Assembly: GCF_040801915.1 (NCBI RefSeq) | Contig: NZ_JBFMIA010000001.1 | Location: 496,001 to 560,000 of the forward strand | Origin: Jeotgalibacillus marinus | GTDB taxonomy: Bacteria; Bacillota; Bacilli; Bacillales; Jeotgalibacillaceae | DNA: 64,000 nucleotides | Direction: 5' to 3' | In this document: in pieces, positions 1 through 9,598 of the stretch | How the letters are laid out: the number at the start of each line of letters is the position of its first letter | How positions within the stretch are numbered: position 1 is the stretch's first letter | The notes under the pieces: model-generated | Told to the model about the DNA's origin: nothing | Seen by the model: only the letters and a program-made list of their open reading frames with translations | Database searches by the model: none | Position numbers and translations under genes: made by a program

Positions 1-243
1 GGACACTCCTCCACCACTTCCGCCCCCAAATGGATGTTCAGATGATTCCAACCCTCCACCCGTGTCATACTCTGATTGAAACTCACTTCCACCTGCCGCA
101 AATCCAAAGCGTACTTTAGAAACCGTCATAATCGTACTACCATCGTGTGTTTCAACAGGATCTCCGATGATCGTGTTCACATCGACCATTTCCTTTAATT
201 GTTCCATCGCTGTGGACATAAGTCCTTCAATTGGATGTTCCAT
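1..243 (-). CDS. gerW: GerW/YtfJ family spore protein, partial (N-terminal 81 codons)
   Basis: The gene runs off the left window edge, so only the first 81 codons are present. They start MEHPIEGLM and contain the block VDVNTIIGDPVET followed by VSKVRFGFAAGGSEF, which are the hallmark segments of the YtfJ/GerW family. The last visible residues are Gly-rich (GGGSGGG). In B. subtilis this is a small sporulation protein of the forespore needed for normal spore germination. The start ATG lies inside the 3' end of ytfI with a 17-base overlap, which suggests translational coupling. The synteny ytfJ-ytfI-yteJ-sppA matches B. subtilis. Confidence 0.9.
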   Translation of the reverse strand, partial: MEHPIEGLMSTAMEQLKEMVDVNTIIGDPVETHDGSTIMTVSKVRFGFAAGGSEFQSEYDTGGGLESSEHPFGGGSGGGVS

Positions 244-874
244 GAATCCCACCAGCCCTTTTTTGTTTTGACATTCCACTTTCTATCCATAGACGAATGC
301 CGATTATCATAAGGTGCCCTAAGGGGATTGATACTATGCATGAAGCCGTCATTTTAAATACAACTTGTCCGTAGAGAGGGACAACATTATGTACTGGTTT
401 GCATGCGATTGTCACTGTTCGTTCTAAAAACGTGCGAATCAACCCATGAACAGTCCACAAAAGAGCAGTGAGTGTTGCTGTATGATCCGCTTGACCTACA
501 CCAAATCGAATATCGGTCGTTAAACGATCGACTGAGCTTTTTTTTACTATACGACGGATATGTTCTTTGCCATTTTTAACGGAATTTAAAAATTGGTCAT
601 AGTTGTTTTTCATGTGCTGCAGATCATTTGGTGTGAACGTTTTCTCTTCTTTTTTATTTGATTGCTGTTCTTCATATTTTAATGAAAGTCCCTCTCTTTT
701 CATAAAAGGGATCGATACCTTTTTCGAAAAGAGTCCATGTAAAAGTTTAATGGTAAACTCGATTCGATCATCGTTACCTGTTTTTATGAGCAACATGTAT
801 ATACGTATCTTAGAGAAGAAGCAATAGATTACGACGAGCGTCAAGAAAGTGGTGACTCCTAGAAAAATCATCAT
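227..874 (-). CDS. ytfI: DUF2953 membrane-associated protein YtfI
   Basis: A 215-aa protein of the DUF2953 family whose function is unknown. It begins MMIFLGVTTF with one hydrophobic membrane segment at residues 2-22. A polar middle follows, and then a C-terminal part containing DRLTTDIRFGVGQADHTA, which is typical of the family. A second weakly hydrophobic stretch lies near the C-terminus. I chose the MMIFLG start because AAAGGT precedes it; a start 16 codons further upstream is open but has no better ribosome site. The 3' end overlaps gerW, and the two are cotranscribed in B. subtilis during sporulation. Confidence 0.8.
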   Translation of the reverse strand: MMIFLGVTTFLTLVVIYCFFSKIRIYMLLIKTGNDDRIEFTIKLLHGLFSKKVSIPFMKREGLSLKYEEQQSNKKEEKTFTPNDLQHMKNNYDQFLNSVKNGKEHIRRIVKKSSVDRLTTDIRFGVGQADHTATLTALLWTVHGLIRTFLERTVTIACKPVHNVVPLYGQVVFKMTASCIVSIPLGHLMIIGIRLWIESGMSKQKRAGGIHGTSN

Positions 875-935
875 ACAATCCGACCTTTTCATTGTTTTCC
901 CTATTATGTCCAATAACCACAAAAAAAACCTGCCA

Positions 936-1499
936 CTAGTTCATGGCAGGTTTTACGAGTACTGTTCTTTCGTGAATAACCGTTGTATCAGCTATAAAAT
1001 CGTGAATCCCTTGTTTTTTTGGTGTAAATGCAACAACAAGATATAGCGGAAATGTCAAAATGACGAGCGCTGTATGAATATAGCGTCCAATCAATTCTCT
1101 AAACACCACTGTAGACCAGCCTAGATCTTCCCTCTTAAGCGTAATGACTTTTAAGCCAAAAATCATTTTACCAAGTGTTTGTCCTAGAAACTTTGTCATC
1201 AATACAAAGTAAGCAAAATAGGTGATCGTTGTCACGATGTTAACTACACTAAACATTCCACCATCATTTGCAATTCCTATAATGCGAAAGACTGGATAAA
1301 CGAGTAACCCATTGATTGCTGCAATAACAAGTACATCAAATAAATAAGCCCAAACACGCATCCAAAATCCACCGTAGTGGGGAGTTAAAACTGGATTAGG
1401 CTTGTCGACAACACTTCTTTGCTCATACTCCTCGTTTCCAACCTGCTGCCCAGCAAGTGGTGCAGAAGGCTCAAGTGATCGCTCGTCTTTATGATTCAA
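936..1499 (-). CDS. yteJ: RDD family membrane protein YteJ
   Basis: A 187-aa RDD-domain protein. The N-terminal 40 residues are polar. The RDD domain begins at GGFWMRVWAYLFDVLVIAA (Arg and Asp inside the first membrane helix) and carries three predicted transmembrane helices. The KFLGQTLGKMIFGLKV segment between the helices is a common RDD-family loop. The start codon is TTG, supported by GGGAGG eight bases upstream; no ATG start is better placed. It follows sppA by 14 bases and is probably in its operon. The molecular function is not established; some RDD proteins have been linked to ion transport in alkaliphiles. Confidence 0.85.
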   Translation of the reverse strand: MNHKDERSLEPSAPLAGQQVGNEEYEQRSVVDKPNPVLTPHYGGFWMRVWAYLFDVLVIAAINGLLVYPVFRIIGIANDGGMFSVVNIVTTITYFAYFVLMTKFLGQTLGKMIFGLKVITLKREDLGWSTVVFRELIGRYIHTALVILTFPLYLVVAFTPKKQGIHDFIADTTVIHERTVLVKPAMN

Positions 1500-1513
1500 T
1501 ATGTGTACCTCCC

Positions 1514-2515
1514 TTAACCAGCATACAAGTACATCGGACGTGGACCGCCTAGGCGATTCATAAATTCTGATAGTACCTGACCTTCTAAACCACCAAATAC
1601 TTTATTTGCTTGCAGTGAAAGTAACGACCCAAAGCTATTTGTCATCGTATAGTTGATTACTTGTGCTCCTTCAAGTTCAAGGTCTTCTTTTAACGCTGCA
1701 ATTACGTCTTCTTCATATCCGTATTCATCAATCAAGCCTAACTCTAGCGCTTGAATCCCATTGTAAATTCGACCATCAGCAATTTCTCTTACGCGTTCTT
1801 GTGACATTCCACGACCATTAGCAATGACGTCAACAAAACCATCATAGGAATCGTTTAAAATACTTTCAACGATCTCTATATCTTCTTGTTTAACTTCTCC
1901 TGTTGGACTGAGCATATCTTTAAATTCACCAGACGTGACGGTTACGAATTCAACTCCGAATTGCTCAGCTAATTTACCATAGTTAACGCTTTGTAAGATC
2001 ACACCTAAAGAACCTGTCATCGTTTCTTTACTTGCAAAGATTTTGTCTGCTGGAGCTGCTACGTAATAACCACCTGATGTTGCTTGAGCGCCCATTGAAA
2101 CATAAATCGTTTTCCCTGTTTCTTCTTTTATTTCTACAAGCTTGTCGTGAATTTGCGCACTTTCAACCACACCACCACCAGGTGTATTGACACTAAGTAC
2201 AATTGCTTTAATAGAAGAGTCTTCTTTGACGCTATTGAGTTGGTTCATAAAATGCGTATGATTGTAGCCAACATTGCTAAGTAAGCCCCCTTGTTCACCT
2301 GTGTCTTGAATCGTGCCAGTTAAATCAATTACTGCAATTCTTTCCGAACTATTGCCAGGCTCCAATACACTTTCTTCTAAACCTTCTGTCGTATCTAGTG
2401 AAGCGAAGACTTCATCAAGGTTTGTTGTAAACAAGGTCGTTACTGCATTGATACTTACAGAAGTGATAAACAAAACCAATGCAACTCCTAACGCGATCCA
2501 TCTTTTCCCAGACAT
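1514..2515 (-). CDS. sppA: Signal peptide peptidase SppA (S49 family)
   Basis: A 333-aa membrane-anchored serine peptidase that digests signal peptides left in the membrane. An N-terminal hydrophobic anchor covers about residues 5-28. The S49 core starts at IAVIDLTGTI. The nucleophile serine lies in QATSGGYYVAAPADKI near residue 146, and the general-base lysine in the VTSGEFKDML segment near residue 195, giving the Ser-Lys dyad of the single-domain Gram-positive form. The start is strong: AAAGGAGGGAAC precedes the ATG. It is divergent from the NAD kinase gene and leads into yteJ. Confidence 0.95.
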   Translation of the reverse strand: MSGKRWIALGVALVLFITSVSINAVTTLFTTNLDEVFASLDTTEGLEESVLEPGNSSERIAVIDLTGTIQDTGEQGGLLSNVGYNHTHFMNQLNSVKEDSSIKAIVLSVNTPGGGVVESAQIHDKLVEIKEETGKTIYVSMGAQATSGGYYVAAPADKIFASKETMTGSLGVILQSVNYGKLAEQFGVEFVTVTSGEFKDMLSPTGEVKQEDIEIVESILNDSYDGFVDVIANGRGMSQERVREIADGRIYNGIQALELGLIDEYGYEEDVIAALKEDLELEGAQVINYTMTNSFGSLLSLQANKVFGGLEGQVLSEFMNRLGGPRPMYLYAG

Positions 2516-2693
2516 TGTTTGTTCCCTCCTTTGAAGCTCTCAGTCCTTATATGATCAGCTTCAGTTATATTTCAATTCATGGTACACTTTATAAGTACCT
2601 CTTGTATATTCCATCCACTCCATTAAATAGGCGAACCTTACATATCATACCAAACATATGCTCAATTAAACAATGTTTTAGGAGGGAATTAAG

Positions 2694-3494
2694 TTGGATA
2701 AACGTCGAAACATGTATTTTTATGCTCGTAAAGATCAAAAAACGAAAGAACAACTTCTCACGTTAAGTGATCTTGCTGAACGCTATGGATTTACGGTTGT
2801 GCGTGATGCAAAACAAGCAAATATCATTGTTAGTGTCGGTGGCGATGGTACCTTCTTACAAGCCGTACGTAAAACGGGCTTTCGGCAAGACTGTTTATAT
2901 GCAGGCGTATCCACTTCAGAAAGCCGCAGTTTATATTGCGATTTTCACATTGATGATCTCTCCACAATGATCGAAGCGATGACAAAAGAGCAAATTGAAG
3001 TTCGTAAGTATCCAACGATCCAGGTAACAGTTGATAGTGAGACAAAATTTTTATGTTTAAATGAATTTAGCATTCGCTCTGGTATTGTTAAAGCGTTCGT
3101 GATGGATGTTCACATCGATGACTTACATTTTGAAACGTTTAGAGGGGATGGCATGATTATTTCCACTCCAACTGGTAGCTCCGCTTACAATAAATCGGTC
3201 GGTGGTGCAGTGGTCGATCCAATGATTCCTTGTATGCAAGTGAGTGAGCTTGCTTCTCTTAATAACAATCACTTTCGTACACTCGGTTCATCCTTTATCT
3301 TGAGCGGACAGCGCAAACTAAAACTAACAATCGTCCAAGATGGTAATGACTATCCTGTCATGGCACTCGATAATGAATCATTAGGTGTCAGCCATGTAAA
3401 AGAGGTCGATCTTATATTGAGCGATCAGGTCGTTAAAACAGTAAAATTAATAGATAATTCATTCTGGGAAAAAGTAAAAAGAACATTTTTATAA
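2694..3494 (+). CDS. nadK: NAD kinase (PpnKB/NadK2 type)
   Basis: A 266-aa ATP-NAD kinase making NADP from NAD in the cytoplasm. The family motif GGDGTFLQAV sits near residue 51, and TPTGSSAYNKSVGGAVVDP is the substrate-binding signature in the second half. The start is TTG, directed by TTTTAGGAGGGAATT seven bases upstream, giving MDKRRNMYF. This is the second Bacillus NAD kinase (YtdI), known in B. subtilis by its position next to sppA. A hairpin terminator follows. Confidence 0.92.
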   Translation: MDKRRNMYFYARKDQKTKEQLLTLSDLAERYGFTVVRDAKQANIIVSVGGDGTFLQAVRKTGFRQDCLYAGVSTSESRSLYCDFHIDDLSTMIEAMTKEQIEVRKYPTIQVTVDSETKFLCLNEFSIRSGIVKAFVMDVHIDDLHFETFRGDGMIISTPTGSSAYNKSVGGAVVDPMIPCMQVSELASLNNNHFRTLGSSFILSGQRKLKLTIVQDGNDYPVMALDNESLGVSHVKEVDLILSDQVVKTVKLIDNSFWEKVKRTFL

Positions 3495-3547
3495 GAAAGC
3501 GAAATCGGCTCTTTCAACTCCGAGTCTACGCTACTGCCGTCACCATC

Positions 3548-3588
3548 TAAAAAAGGTACACGAGTTAATGCCCGTGTACCTTTTTTAT
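3548..3588. terminator. Bidirectional rho-independent terminator between nadK and rarD
   Basis: The stem GGTACACG/CGTGTACC is flanked by AAAAAA on the left and TTTTTT on the right, so it can serve both converging genes. The rarD stop codon lies in the loop. Confidence 0.85.
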
Positions 3589-4488
3589 GCGTCTTGGTAG
3601 TGCAACATACCATTTCGAGCGTGAAAACGTAAATAGGGTTAGACCTGCCCAGATAAACAAGAAAGAAATAAAATCAATTAAACTAAAAGGTTCACCATAT
3701 ACAAACACACCAAGTAAAAGTGTCAAAGTGGGTGTGATGTATTGCAAAAAGCCAATCATATAAAGTGGAATGCGCTGCGCACCTTTTGCGAAAAATAATA
3801 ATGGAATAGCTGTCGCTACACCCGCTCCAATTAATAACAAGTCAGTATCAAGCATACCTGAGAACAACGAGGGTGTTCCCTTACTAAATAAATAGCCGAT
3901 ATAGATCATAGCAATTGGCATAATCGTGAGTGTTTCAAGCGTTAAGCCAATTGCCGGGTCTACTTTTATCATTTTTTTGACAAGCCCGTACAATCCAAAA
4001 GACATCGCTAATGTAAGTGCAATCCACGGGAAATTTCCATAGGAAGCCGTAATAATAACAACTCCTATTAGCGCTAAAATAAACGATGCAACTTGGACTC
4101 TGGACAGTATCTCTTTTAGTACAATAACCCCTAATAAAACTGACACGAGTGGATTGATATAGTAACCTAAACTCGCTTCAACCATTTGATTTGTATTAAC
4201 CGCCCAAATATAAATAAACCAATTCATGCTTATTAGTACCGAGGCCGTTATAAGTGCAAGAAGTCTTTTTTTTCGCTTGATGAGCGCTAACCCTTCTGCT
4301 TTGAATGCACGCAGATTTCCTGTCACCATCAACAAAAGGAGCATAAACCAAAATGACCAAAATACACGATTAGCCAATATTTCGTCTGCGCCTACATCTT
4401 GCAGTAGTTTCCAATATATTGGTAGTAATCCCCATAATATATACGCAAATGTTGCAAATACTATGCCTTGTTTTTCTTCCTTCTCCAT
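3565..4488 (-). CDS. rarD: RarD-type EamA family transporter
   Basis: A 307-aa inner-membrane protein with about ten hydrophobic helices and two EamA halves, like the RarD family of drug/metabolite transporters. The signature start FATFAYILWGLLPIYWKLL and the motif ASLGYYINPLVSVLLGV are typical of RarD. Its substrate is unknown. I place the start at MEKEEKQGIV because AAGGAATGGAG precedes it at good spacing; the frame stays open 51 codons upstream but that part is unlike the family. It converges on nadK. Confidence 0.85.
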   Translation of the reverse strand: MEKEEKQGIVFATFAYILWGLLPIYWKLLQDVGADEILANRVFWSFWFMLLLLMVTGNLRAFKAEGLALIKRKKRLLALITASVLISMNWFIYIWAVNTNQMVEASLGYYINPLVSVLLGVIVLKEILSRVQVASFILALIGVVIITASYGNFPWIALTLAMSFGLYGLVKKMIKVDPAIGLTLETLTIMPIAMIYIGYLFSKGTPSLFSGMLDTDLLLIGAGVATAIPLLFFAKGAQRIPLYMIGFLQYITPTLTLLLGVFVYGEPFSLIDFISFLFIWAGLTLFTFSRSKWYVALPRRIKKVHGH

Positions 4489-4641
4489 GCTATTCTCCAT
4501 TCCTTTGAGTTCCGAAATAAAACTCATTATACGCCCGAATTGGATAAGTAGCAATACAAAAAACGATTTACACACAAGCAAAAAACATAGGCAATCATAA
4601 GATTCCTCTAATAAGAAAAGGACGCTCAATTGAACGTCCAA

Positions 4642-6240
4642 TTAATCACCTTCATAAACCGTTTTACCATCTACAACGGTGCGTACAACTTTCATTGTTA
4701 AAAGGTCGTCAATAGGTGATGTAAAAGGATCTTTTTCTAGAATAGTAAAATCGGCTGCATAGCCTTTGTCAATGACACCACGATTTCCTTCGTGGTGACA
4801 GGCAAAAGCACTCCCTTTTGTGAAAAGAGAAATGGCATCGTATAATGATAGACATTCTTCTTCACCAAAGACTGTTCGATCTGTACTCCCAGACTTTGTT
4901 CTCGTTACAGCAGAATGGATTCCAAAAAGCGGTCCCAAAGGTTCGATTGGAGCGTCTGAGCCACCAGCGCACGCTATCCCACGCGCAAGTAACGACTTCC
5001 AAGCGTAATTCCACTGCATACGGTCTTCCCCAATCCGTTCAACGACCCACGGAAAATCCGACGAAACAAATTGCGGTTGAATATCTAGCACTACTGATAA
5101 TTTTTCTGCTCGTTTCACTAGTTCTTCATTTAATATTTGTGCATGTATCAAACGATCACGTTGACCATTTAACGACGGGTATCGTTCAATCGCGTCAAGC
5201 ATATATTCAAATGCCAAATCGCCAATTGTGTGTACTGCAATTGGCATATCATACTGCCGTGCTTTATACACAAGCTGCTTCAATTTTTTGGGACTATGTA
5301 CAGCTACACCTTTTGTTGAGGAATCGTCTGCATAACCATTTTTCAATAAAGCCGTTCGCCCACCTAGCGCTCCATCAGCAAAGATCTTCATCGCTCCAAA
5401 TTCAACATAGCTAGAACCTGATAAAAACGAATGACCTTGACGATGCCAATCTTCAATGACTTGATGGTGAACAAGTAAATGCCCCCTAAAATAATGACCT
5501 TCTTCTTCTATGACCTTTTGAAATGCACGATACGTTCGTGTAAAGTCACCATAATAGCTTAAGTCCTCCGTGTGCCCACCTGTTAAACCAAGTGACCAAG
5601 CATATTTCACAGCTTCTCTAAGCGATGCTTGAATGTACTCATCTTCAATTGGTGGGAGTGCTGGGATCATAAAGTCCTGAGCTTGATCTTTTAACAGCCC
5701 GGTGAGAGATCCGTCTTTCCTACGATCAATGATCCCTCCCTCAGGATTCGGTGTTTGATGATCGATTTTGGCAATATCAAGTGCCAGTGAGTTTGCAACA
5801 CTCGCATGACGACAAATTCGTTTAAGAAATACAGGGTGATTGGGTACAATCTCATCTATCTCTGTAGCCGTAATTACTTCAGGCACTGCCCATTCATTTT
5901 CATTCCAGCCATCACCTAAAATCCATTCTCCTTCAGGAAGAGAGTCTGCTTTTAGCTTTACTGCTTGCATCACTTCAGCCTTTGATTTCATTTGGGATAA
6001 GTTCAACCGCAATAATGTTTCACCCACTGCTATTAAATGAAGATGACTATCTACAAAACCTGGGAAAAGGGTTTGACCTTTTAAATCAATCTTCTCCTCG
6101 ATCGGACCTTTTGATCGCTTTGTGACTTCTTCTTCTATACCATAGTCAATAACTTTTCCGTTATATGTCAAAATCGCCTCAACTAATTGATTTTCTTCTT
6201 GCATCGTATAGATCGTTCCGTTTGTCCAAAGTTGCGTAAT
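4642..6240 (-). CDS. ytcJ: Amidohydrolase family 3 protein YtcJ, apparent ATT start
   Basis: A putative metal-dependent amidohydrolase (YtcJ/LAF3 family) of 532 aa. FPGFVDSHLHLIAVGE holds the first metal-binding His-x-His. Further ligands and catalytic residues lie in AVHTIGDLAFEY, RLIHAQILN and AGGSDAPIEP. The substrate is not known. The first ATG is at 6204, but it has no ribosome site. In frame, 36 bases upstream, an ATT at 6238-6240 sits seven bases after a perfect TTAGGAGG. Starting there adds TQLWTNGTIYT, which is the conserved beta-strand opening of this family, so I prefer it. Confidence 0.85.
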   Translation of the reverse strand: MTQLWTNGTIYTMQEENQLVEAILTYNGKVIDYGIEEEVTKRSKGPIEEKIDLKGQTLFPGFVDSHLHLIAVGETLLRLNLSQMKSKAEVMQAVKLKADSLPEGEWILGDGWNENEWAVPEVITATEIDEIVPNHPVFLKRICRHASVANSLALDIAKIDHQTPNPEGGIIDRRKDGSLTGLLKDQAQDFMIPALPPIEDEYIQASLREAVKYAWSLGLTGGHTEDLSYYGDFTRTYRAFQKVIEEEGHYFRGHLLVHHQVIEDWHRQGHSFLSGSSYVEFGAMKIFADGALGGRTALLKNGYADDSSTKGVAVHSPKKLKQLVYKARQYDMPIAVHTIGDLAFEYMLDAIERYPSLNGQRDRLIHAQILNEELVKRAEKLSVVLDIQPQFVSSDFPWVVERIGEDRMQWNYAWKSLLARGIACAGGSDAPIEPLGPLFGIHSAVTRTKSGSTDRTVFGEEECLSLYDAISLFTKGSAFACHHEGNRGVIDKGYAADFTILEKDPFTSPIDDLLTMKVVRTVVDGKTVYEGD

Positions 6241-6347
6241 ACTAAAACCTCCTAAATTGCGTTAAAAAACACCAAACACCGATGCAGCACAATCTCGACA
6301 ACCCACTGCTCATTCGGCGTTAGGTATTTTTTCAAAAGGTCGTGTAA

Positions 6348-7925
6348 TTACAAAGTGGGAGTATCTTGCTCTTGTTTTCGTAACTCAACACGACGTATTT
6401 TGCCTGAAGCTGTTTTAGGTAGTTCGGCTAAGAATTCAATTTTTCGTGGATATTTATAAGGTGCTGTTAACTCTTTAACATGGTTTTGCAGTGACAATAC
6501 GAGTGTCTCATCGACTGTCAAAGATTGATCTCGTAATACGACAAATGCTTTAACAATATTTCCTCTTGTCTCGTCCGGACTTGCGACTACTGCGCATTCT
6601 TGAACAAGTGGATGCTTTATGAGGGCGTCTTCTACTTCAAAAGGTCCAATTGTATATCCAGAGGAAATAATGATATCATCACTTCTACCTTCAAACCAAA
6701 AGTAACCTTCCTCATCTTTTTTCGCTCTATCCCCTGTTATATAAAAATCGCCTCTAAATTGCATCTCTGTTCGTTCAGTGTCTTTATAGTATCGTTTAAA
6801 TAGAGCAGGGGTATCTTTATGAACTGCAATATCACCAACTTCTCCTGCAGCACAAGGTTCACCCTCATCATTTATAATGTCAACGTGATTACCAGGTGTT
6901 GGCTTACCCATTGATCCTGGCTTCAGTTCCATCCCATTCATAATACCAACAAGAAGTGTATTCTCCGTTTGACCATAGCCATCACGGACACAAAGGTTGA
7001 AATGACGTTCAAATGTGTCGATTACTTCTCTATTTAACGGCTCACCAGCAGATACAGCACTTCTAAGCGATGAAAGATCATATGTTTCCAATCCATCAAC
7101 TTTTGCTAAAATGCGGTATTCAGTTGGTGTGCAACAAAGTACATTCACCTCGTATTTTTTTAATAAATTTAAATATGTTGTTGGCTCAAATTTACCCATA
7201 TATACTAAACCCGTTGCACCTGATCCAAGTACAGATAAAAACGGACTCCATATCCACTTTTGCCAACCAGGACCAGCCGTTGCCCAAACAACATCTTCTT
7301 CTTGAATGCCTAACCATTTCGGTGCAGCTGTTCTCAAATGTGCATAAGCCCAACCGTGCGTATGAACAACACCTTTTGGTTGACCAGTCGTACCAGATGT
7401 ATAAGATAAAAATGCCATGTCATCTTGTTTTGTAGGAGCTGTTTGAAGATGTGCCGATTCCTCATTCATAATTGATTCAACACTAAGCCACCCTTTTTCG
7501 TCACCACCAACTACAAAACGGTGCAAGTTATTCAGTTCTTCAATCCCTTTAAACTGTGAGATAAAGGGTGCGTAAGAAACAACTGCATTTACTTCACCGT
7601 GATTTAATCGATACACAATATCTTCTGCACGTAGCATTTCTGAGCTAGGAATGACAACCAATCCTATTTTTAAAGCAGCTAAGTAAAGTTCATACGCTTC
7701 TATTAAACGTGGCACCATAATAAAAATCACATCACCTTGTTGCAACCCTGCCCGTTTAAAAGCATTTCCTATTTTATTCACATGCAAAAGCATGTCATCA
7801 TATGTAATTTGTTTTGTTGCTCCGCCTTCACCTTCCCAGAAAAGAGCTGTTTTTTTTCCAGCAAACTTTTCAACTTCTTCGATTACATTATAATTTTCTG
7901 GCGCTAGTAAATCCTCACGTTTCAT
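6348..7925 (-). CDS. ytcI: Acyl-CoA synthetase YtcI (AMP-forming, acetyl-CoA synthetase-like)
   Basis: A 525-aa adenylate-forming ligase that activates a carboxylic acid via acyl-AMP. The P-loop motif is FLSYTSGTTGQPKGVVHTHG. The adenine-binding DGYGQTENT block, the hinge YFWFEGRSDDII and the C-terminal catalytic lysine in PKTASGKIRRVELRK are all present. The sequence is closest to the medium-chain acyl-CoA synthetase/AcsA group, so a short or medium fatty acid is likely, but the exact substrate cannot be told. The start ATG follows GAAAGGGG. It lies downstream of sspA, as in B. subtilis. Confidence 0.9.
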   Translation of the reverse strand: MKREDLLAPENYNVIEEVEKFAGKKTALFWEGEGGATKQITYDDMLLHVNKIGNAFKRAGLQQGDVIFIMVPRLIEAYELYLAALKIGLVVIPSSEMLRAEDIVYRLNHGEVNAVVSYAPFISQFKGIEELNNLHRFVVGGDEKGWLSVESIMNEESAHLQTAPTKQDDMAFLSYTSGTTGQPKGVVHTHGWAYAHLRTAAPKWLGIQEEDVVWATAGPGWQKWIWSPFLSVLGSGATGLVYMGKFEPTTYLNLLKKYEVNVLCCTPTEYRILAKVDGLETYDLSSLRSAVSAGEPLNREVIDTFERHFNLCVRDGYGQTENTLLVGIMNGMELKPGSMGKPTPGNHVDIINDEGEPCAAGEVGDIAVHKDTPALFKRYYKDTERTEMQFRGDFYITGDRAKKDEEGYFWFEGRSDDIIISSGYTIGPFEVEDALIKHPLVQECAVVASPDETRGNIVKAFVVLRDQSLTVDETLVLSLQNHVKELTAPYKYPRKIEFLAELPKTASGKIRRVELRKQEQDTPTL

Positions 7926-8043
7926 AAAATACCCCTTTCATTACTAAAACTATCTTTATCATACAAAATATTCTGATAAAATAAAAGCGTAAGAGGACGT
8001 TTAGCTCAAGGTAAGTAGAGGGCTTGAGGAGCTAGCCATTAAA

Positions 8044-8080
8044 ACAAAAAAATCGGTGGCTATACTAGCCACCGATTACT
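8044..8080 (-). terminator. Rho-independent terminator of sspA
   Basis: On the minus strand the stem AATCGGTGGCT/AGCCACCGATT with a five-base loop is followed by TTTTTTTGTTTT, just after the sspA stop. Confidence 0.9.
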
Positions 8081-8090
8081 TTGTTTTTTA

Positions 8091-8288
8091 TTATTTTGAA
8101 CCACCAATTTGTTGTTCAGCCATTTGAACAAGACGTTTAGTGATTTCTCCACCTACTGAACCGTTAGCTCGAGATGTAGAGTCTGCTCCAAGTTGTACGC
8201 CAAATTCTGTTGCAATTTCATATTTCATTTGATCTAATGCTTGTGCTACACCTGGAACAACCAGTTGGTTTGATCTGCTGTTTGCCAT
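8091..8288 (-). CDS. sspA: Alpha/beta-type small acid-soluble spore protein
   Basis: A 65-aa alpha/beta SASP that coats and protects DNA in the dormant spore. It has the two family signatures: EIATEFGVQLGADSTSRANG, with the GPR protease cleavage region, and GSVGGEITKRLVQMAEQQ. GGGAGGTGAAAACAC precedes the ATG. On the minus strand a CATTCTA element about 30 bases upstream resembles the -10 of sigma-G promoters, with TGTTAA 16 bases before it as a weak -35; this is a plausible but unproven forespore promoter. Confidence 0.97.
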   Translation of the reverse strand: MANSRSNQLVVPGVAQALDQMKYEIATEFGVQLGADSTSRANGSVGGEITKRLVQMAEQQIGGSK

Positions 8289-8380
8289 GTGTTTTCACCT
8301 CCCTTGTGAATATAGAATGTGCAAAAACACACGGCTTAACACTGGTAATTATTCCTAATGAAATTTTTTTTGGTAATAAC

Positions 8381-9598
8381 TTAGAGCAACTCAGAAAACG
8401 CTTCTTTTTCATCCAAATCAAGTGTATGAGGAGTTATATTGTGCACTTCAATATTGGCGGCAGCGTCAAGAATCATCGCCTCAAAATCCACAAAGCTTTC
8501 ATAAAAAAGAACCTTCTCAAGTTTTGGTTTTGTTTTAGGAGCCGCTGGTGTGAAGATCGTACAGCAGTCCTCAAACGGTAATATTGAAATGTCATGTGTT
8601 TTAATATTTTTGGCAATATCGATAATTTCCGTTTTATCCATTGCAATTAAGGGTCTTAGAATAGGTGTTGCTGTAACTGCATTGATTGCTTGCATACTTT
8701 CGAGTGTTTGGCTTGCAACTTGTCCTAGGCTTTCACCTGTAACGATCGCAAGTGAATCAGTTTTTTCTCGTATCATGTCTGCAATTCGAAGCATCATTCT
8801 TCTCGTTGACGTCATCGTGTAATTCTCTGGCACTTGTTGACCAATTGCTTGTTGAATAGCTGTAAACGGGACGATGTGAAGTTTGACCATTCCAGAATAA
8901 CTCGCTAATTGAGACGCTAGCTTCATGACTTTCTCTTTTGATTGATCACTCGTAAACGGTGGGCTATGAAAATGAATCGCTTCAATTTCAACTCCACGTT
9001 TGAGCATTTGAAAACCAGCAACTGGACTATCAAGACCACCTGACAGCATCAGACTCGCTTTATTTCCTGTACCTATCGGCATACCACCAGCACCCTGAAT
9101 TCTTTGTGCGGACAAGTAAACGCCCTCTTCTCTCACTTCCACAACGAGTTCGATTTCAGGCTTTTTCATTTCAACAAGCAATCCTTCAACATTGCGAAGG
9201 ACATGCGAGCCCATTTCTTGATTTAATTCATTTGTATCAAGTGGAAATGATTTATCGGCTCTTCTTGCAGATACTTTAAACGTTGTTTCTCCTCTAACTA
9301 ATGATGAAACAAGCGCTACCGCTTCACTTTTCATCATGTCCAGGTCCTTCGTTGTTTTTACGACTGGACTAAAAGATTGAATGCCAAAAATCGGTTCTAT
9401 ACGAGTTAAAATTTGATCTACTTCTGCTGTGTTGTCAATCAACACATGCATGCGATCACGACCTGCATCGATACGTACCGGTGAAAGCCCAGTGAGTGAA
9501 TCTAAAATATTGCGTTTTAATTGGTTAATAAATTTGTTGCGGTTTTTCCCTTTAGTTGAAATTTCACCGTAGCGAATAAGAATTCGATCAAAGTTCAT
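8381..9598 (-). CDS. thiI: tRNA 4-thiouridine synthetase / thiamine sulfur carrier enzyme ThiI
   Basis: A 405-aa ThiI that adenylates uridine-8 of tRNA before sulfur insertion and also supplies sulfur for thiamine synthesis. An N-terminal ferredoxin-like/THUMP region (to about residue 165) is followed by the PP-loop LMLSGGLDSPVAGFQ near residue 182. There is no C-terminal rhodanese domain, as expected for Bacillus, where a dedicated cysteine desulfurase supplies the sulfur. The ATG overlaps the stop of iscS (TGATG), so the pair is translationally coupled. Confidence 0.95.
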   Translation of the reverse strand: MNFDRILIRYGEISTKGKNRNKFINQLKRNILDSLTGLSPVRIDAGRDRMHVLIDNTAEVDQILTRIEPIFGIQSFSPVVKTTKDLDMMKSEAVALVSSLVRGETTFKVSARRADKSFPLDTNELNQEMGSHVLRNVEGLLVEMKKPEIELVVEVREEGVYLSAQRIQGAGGMPIGTGNKASLMLSGGLDSPVAGFQMLKRGVEIEAIHFHSPPFTSDQSKEKVMKLASQLASYSGMVKLHIVPFTAIQQAIGQQVPENYTMTSTRRMMLRIADMIREKTDSLAIVTGESLGQVASQTLESMQAINAVTATPILRPLIAMDKTEIIDIAKNIKTHDISILPFEDCCTIFTPAAPKTKPKLEKVLFYESFVDFEAMILDAAANIEVHNITPHTLDLDEKEAFSELL

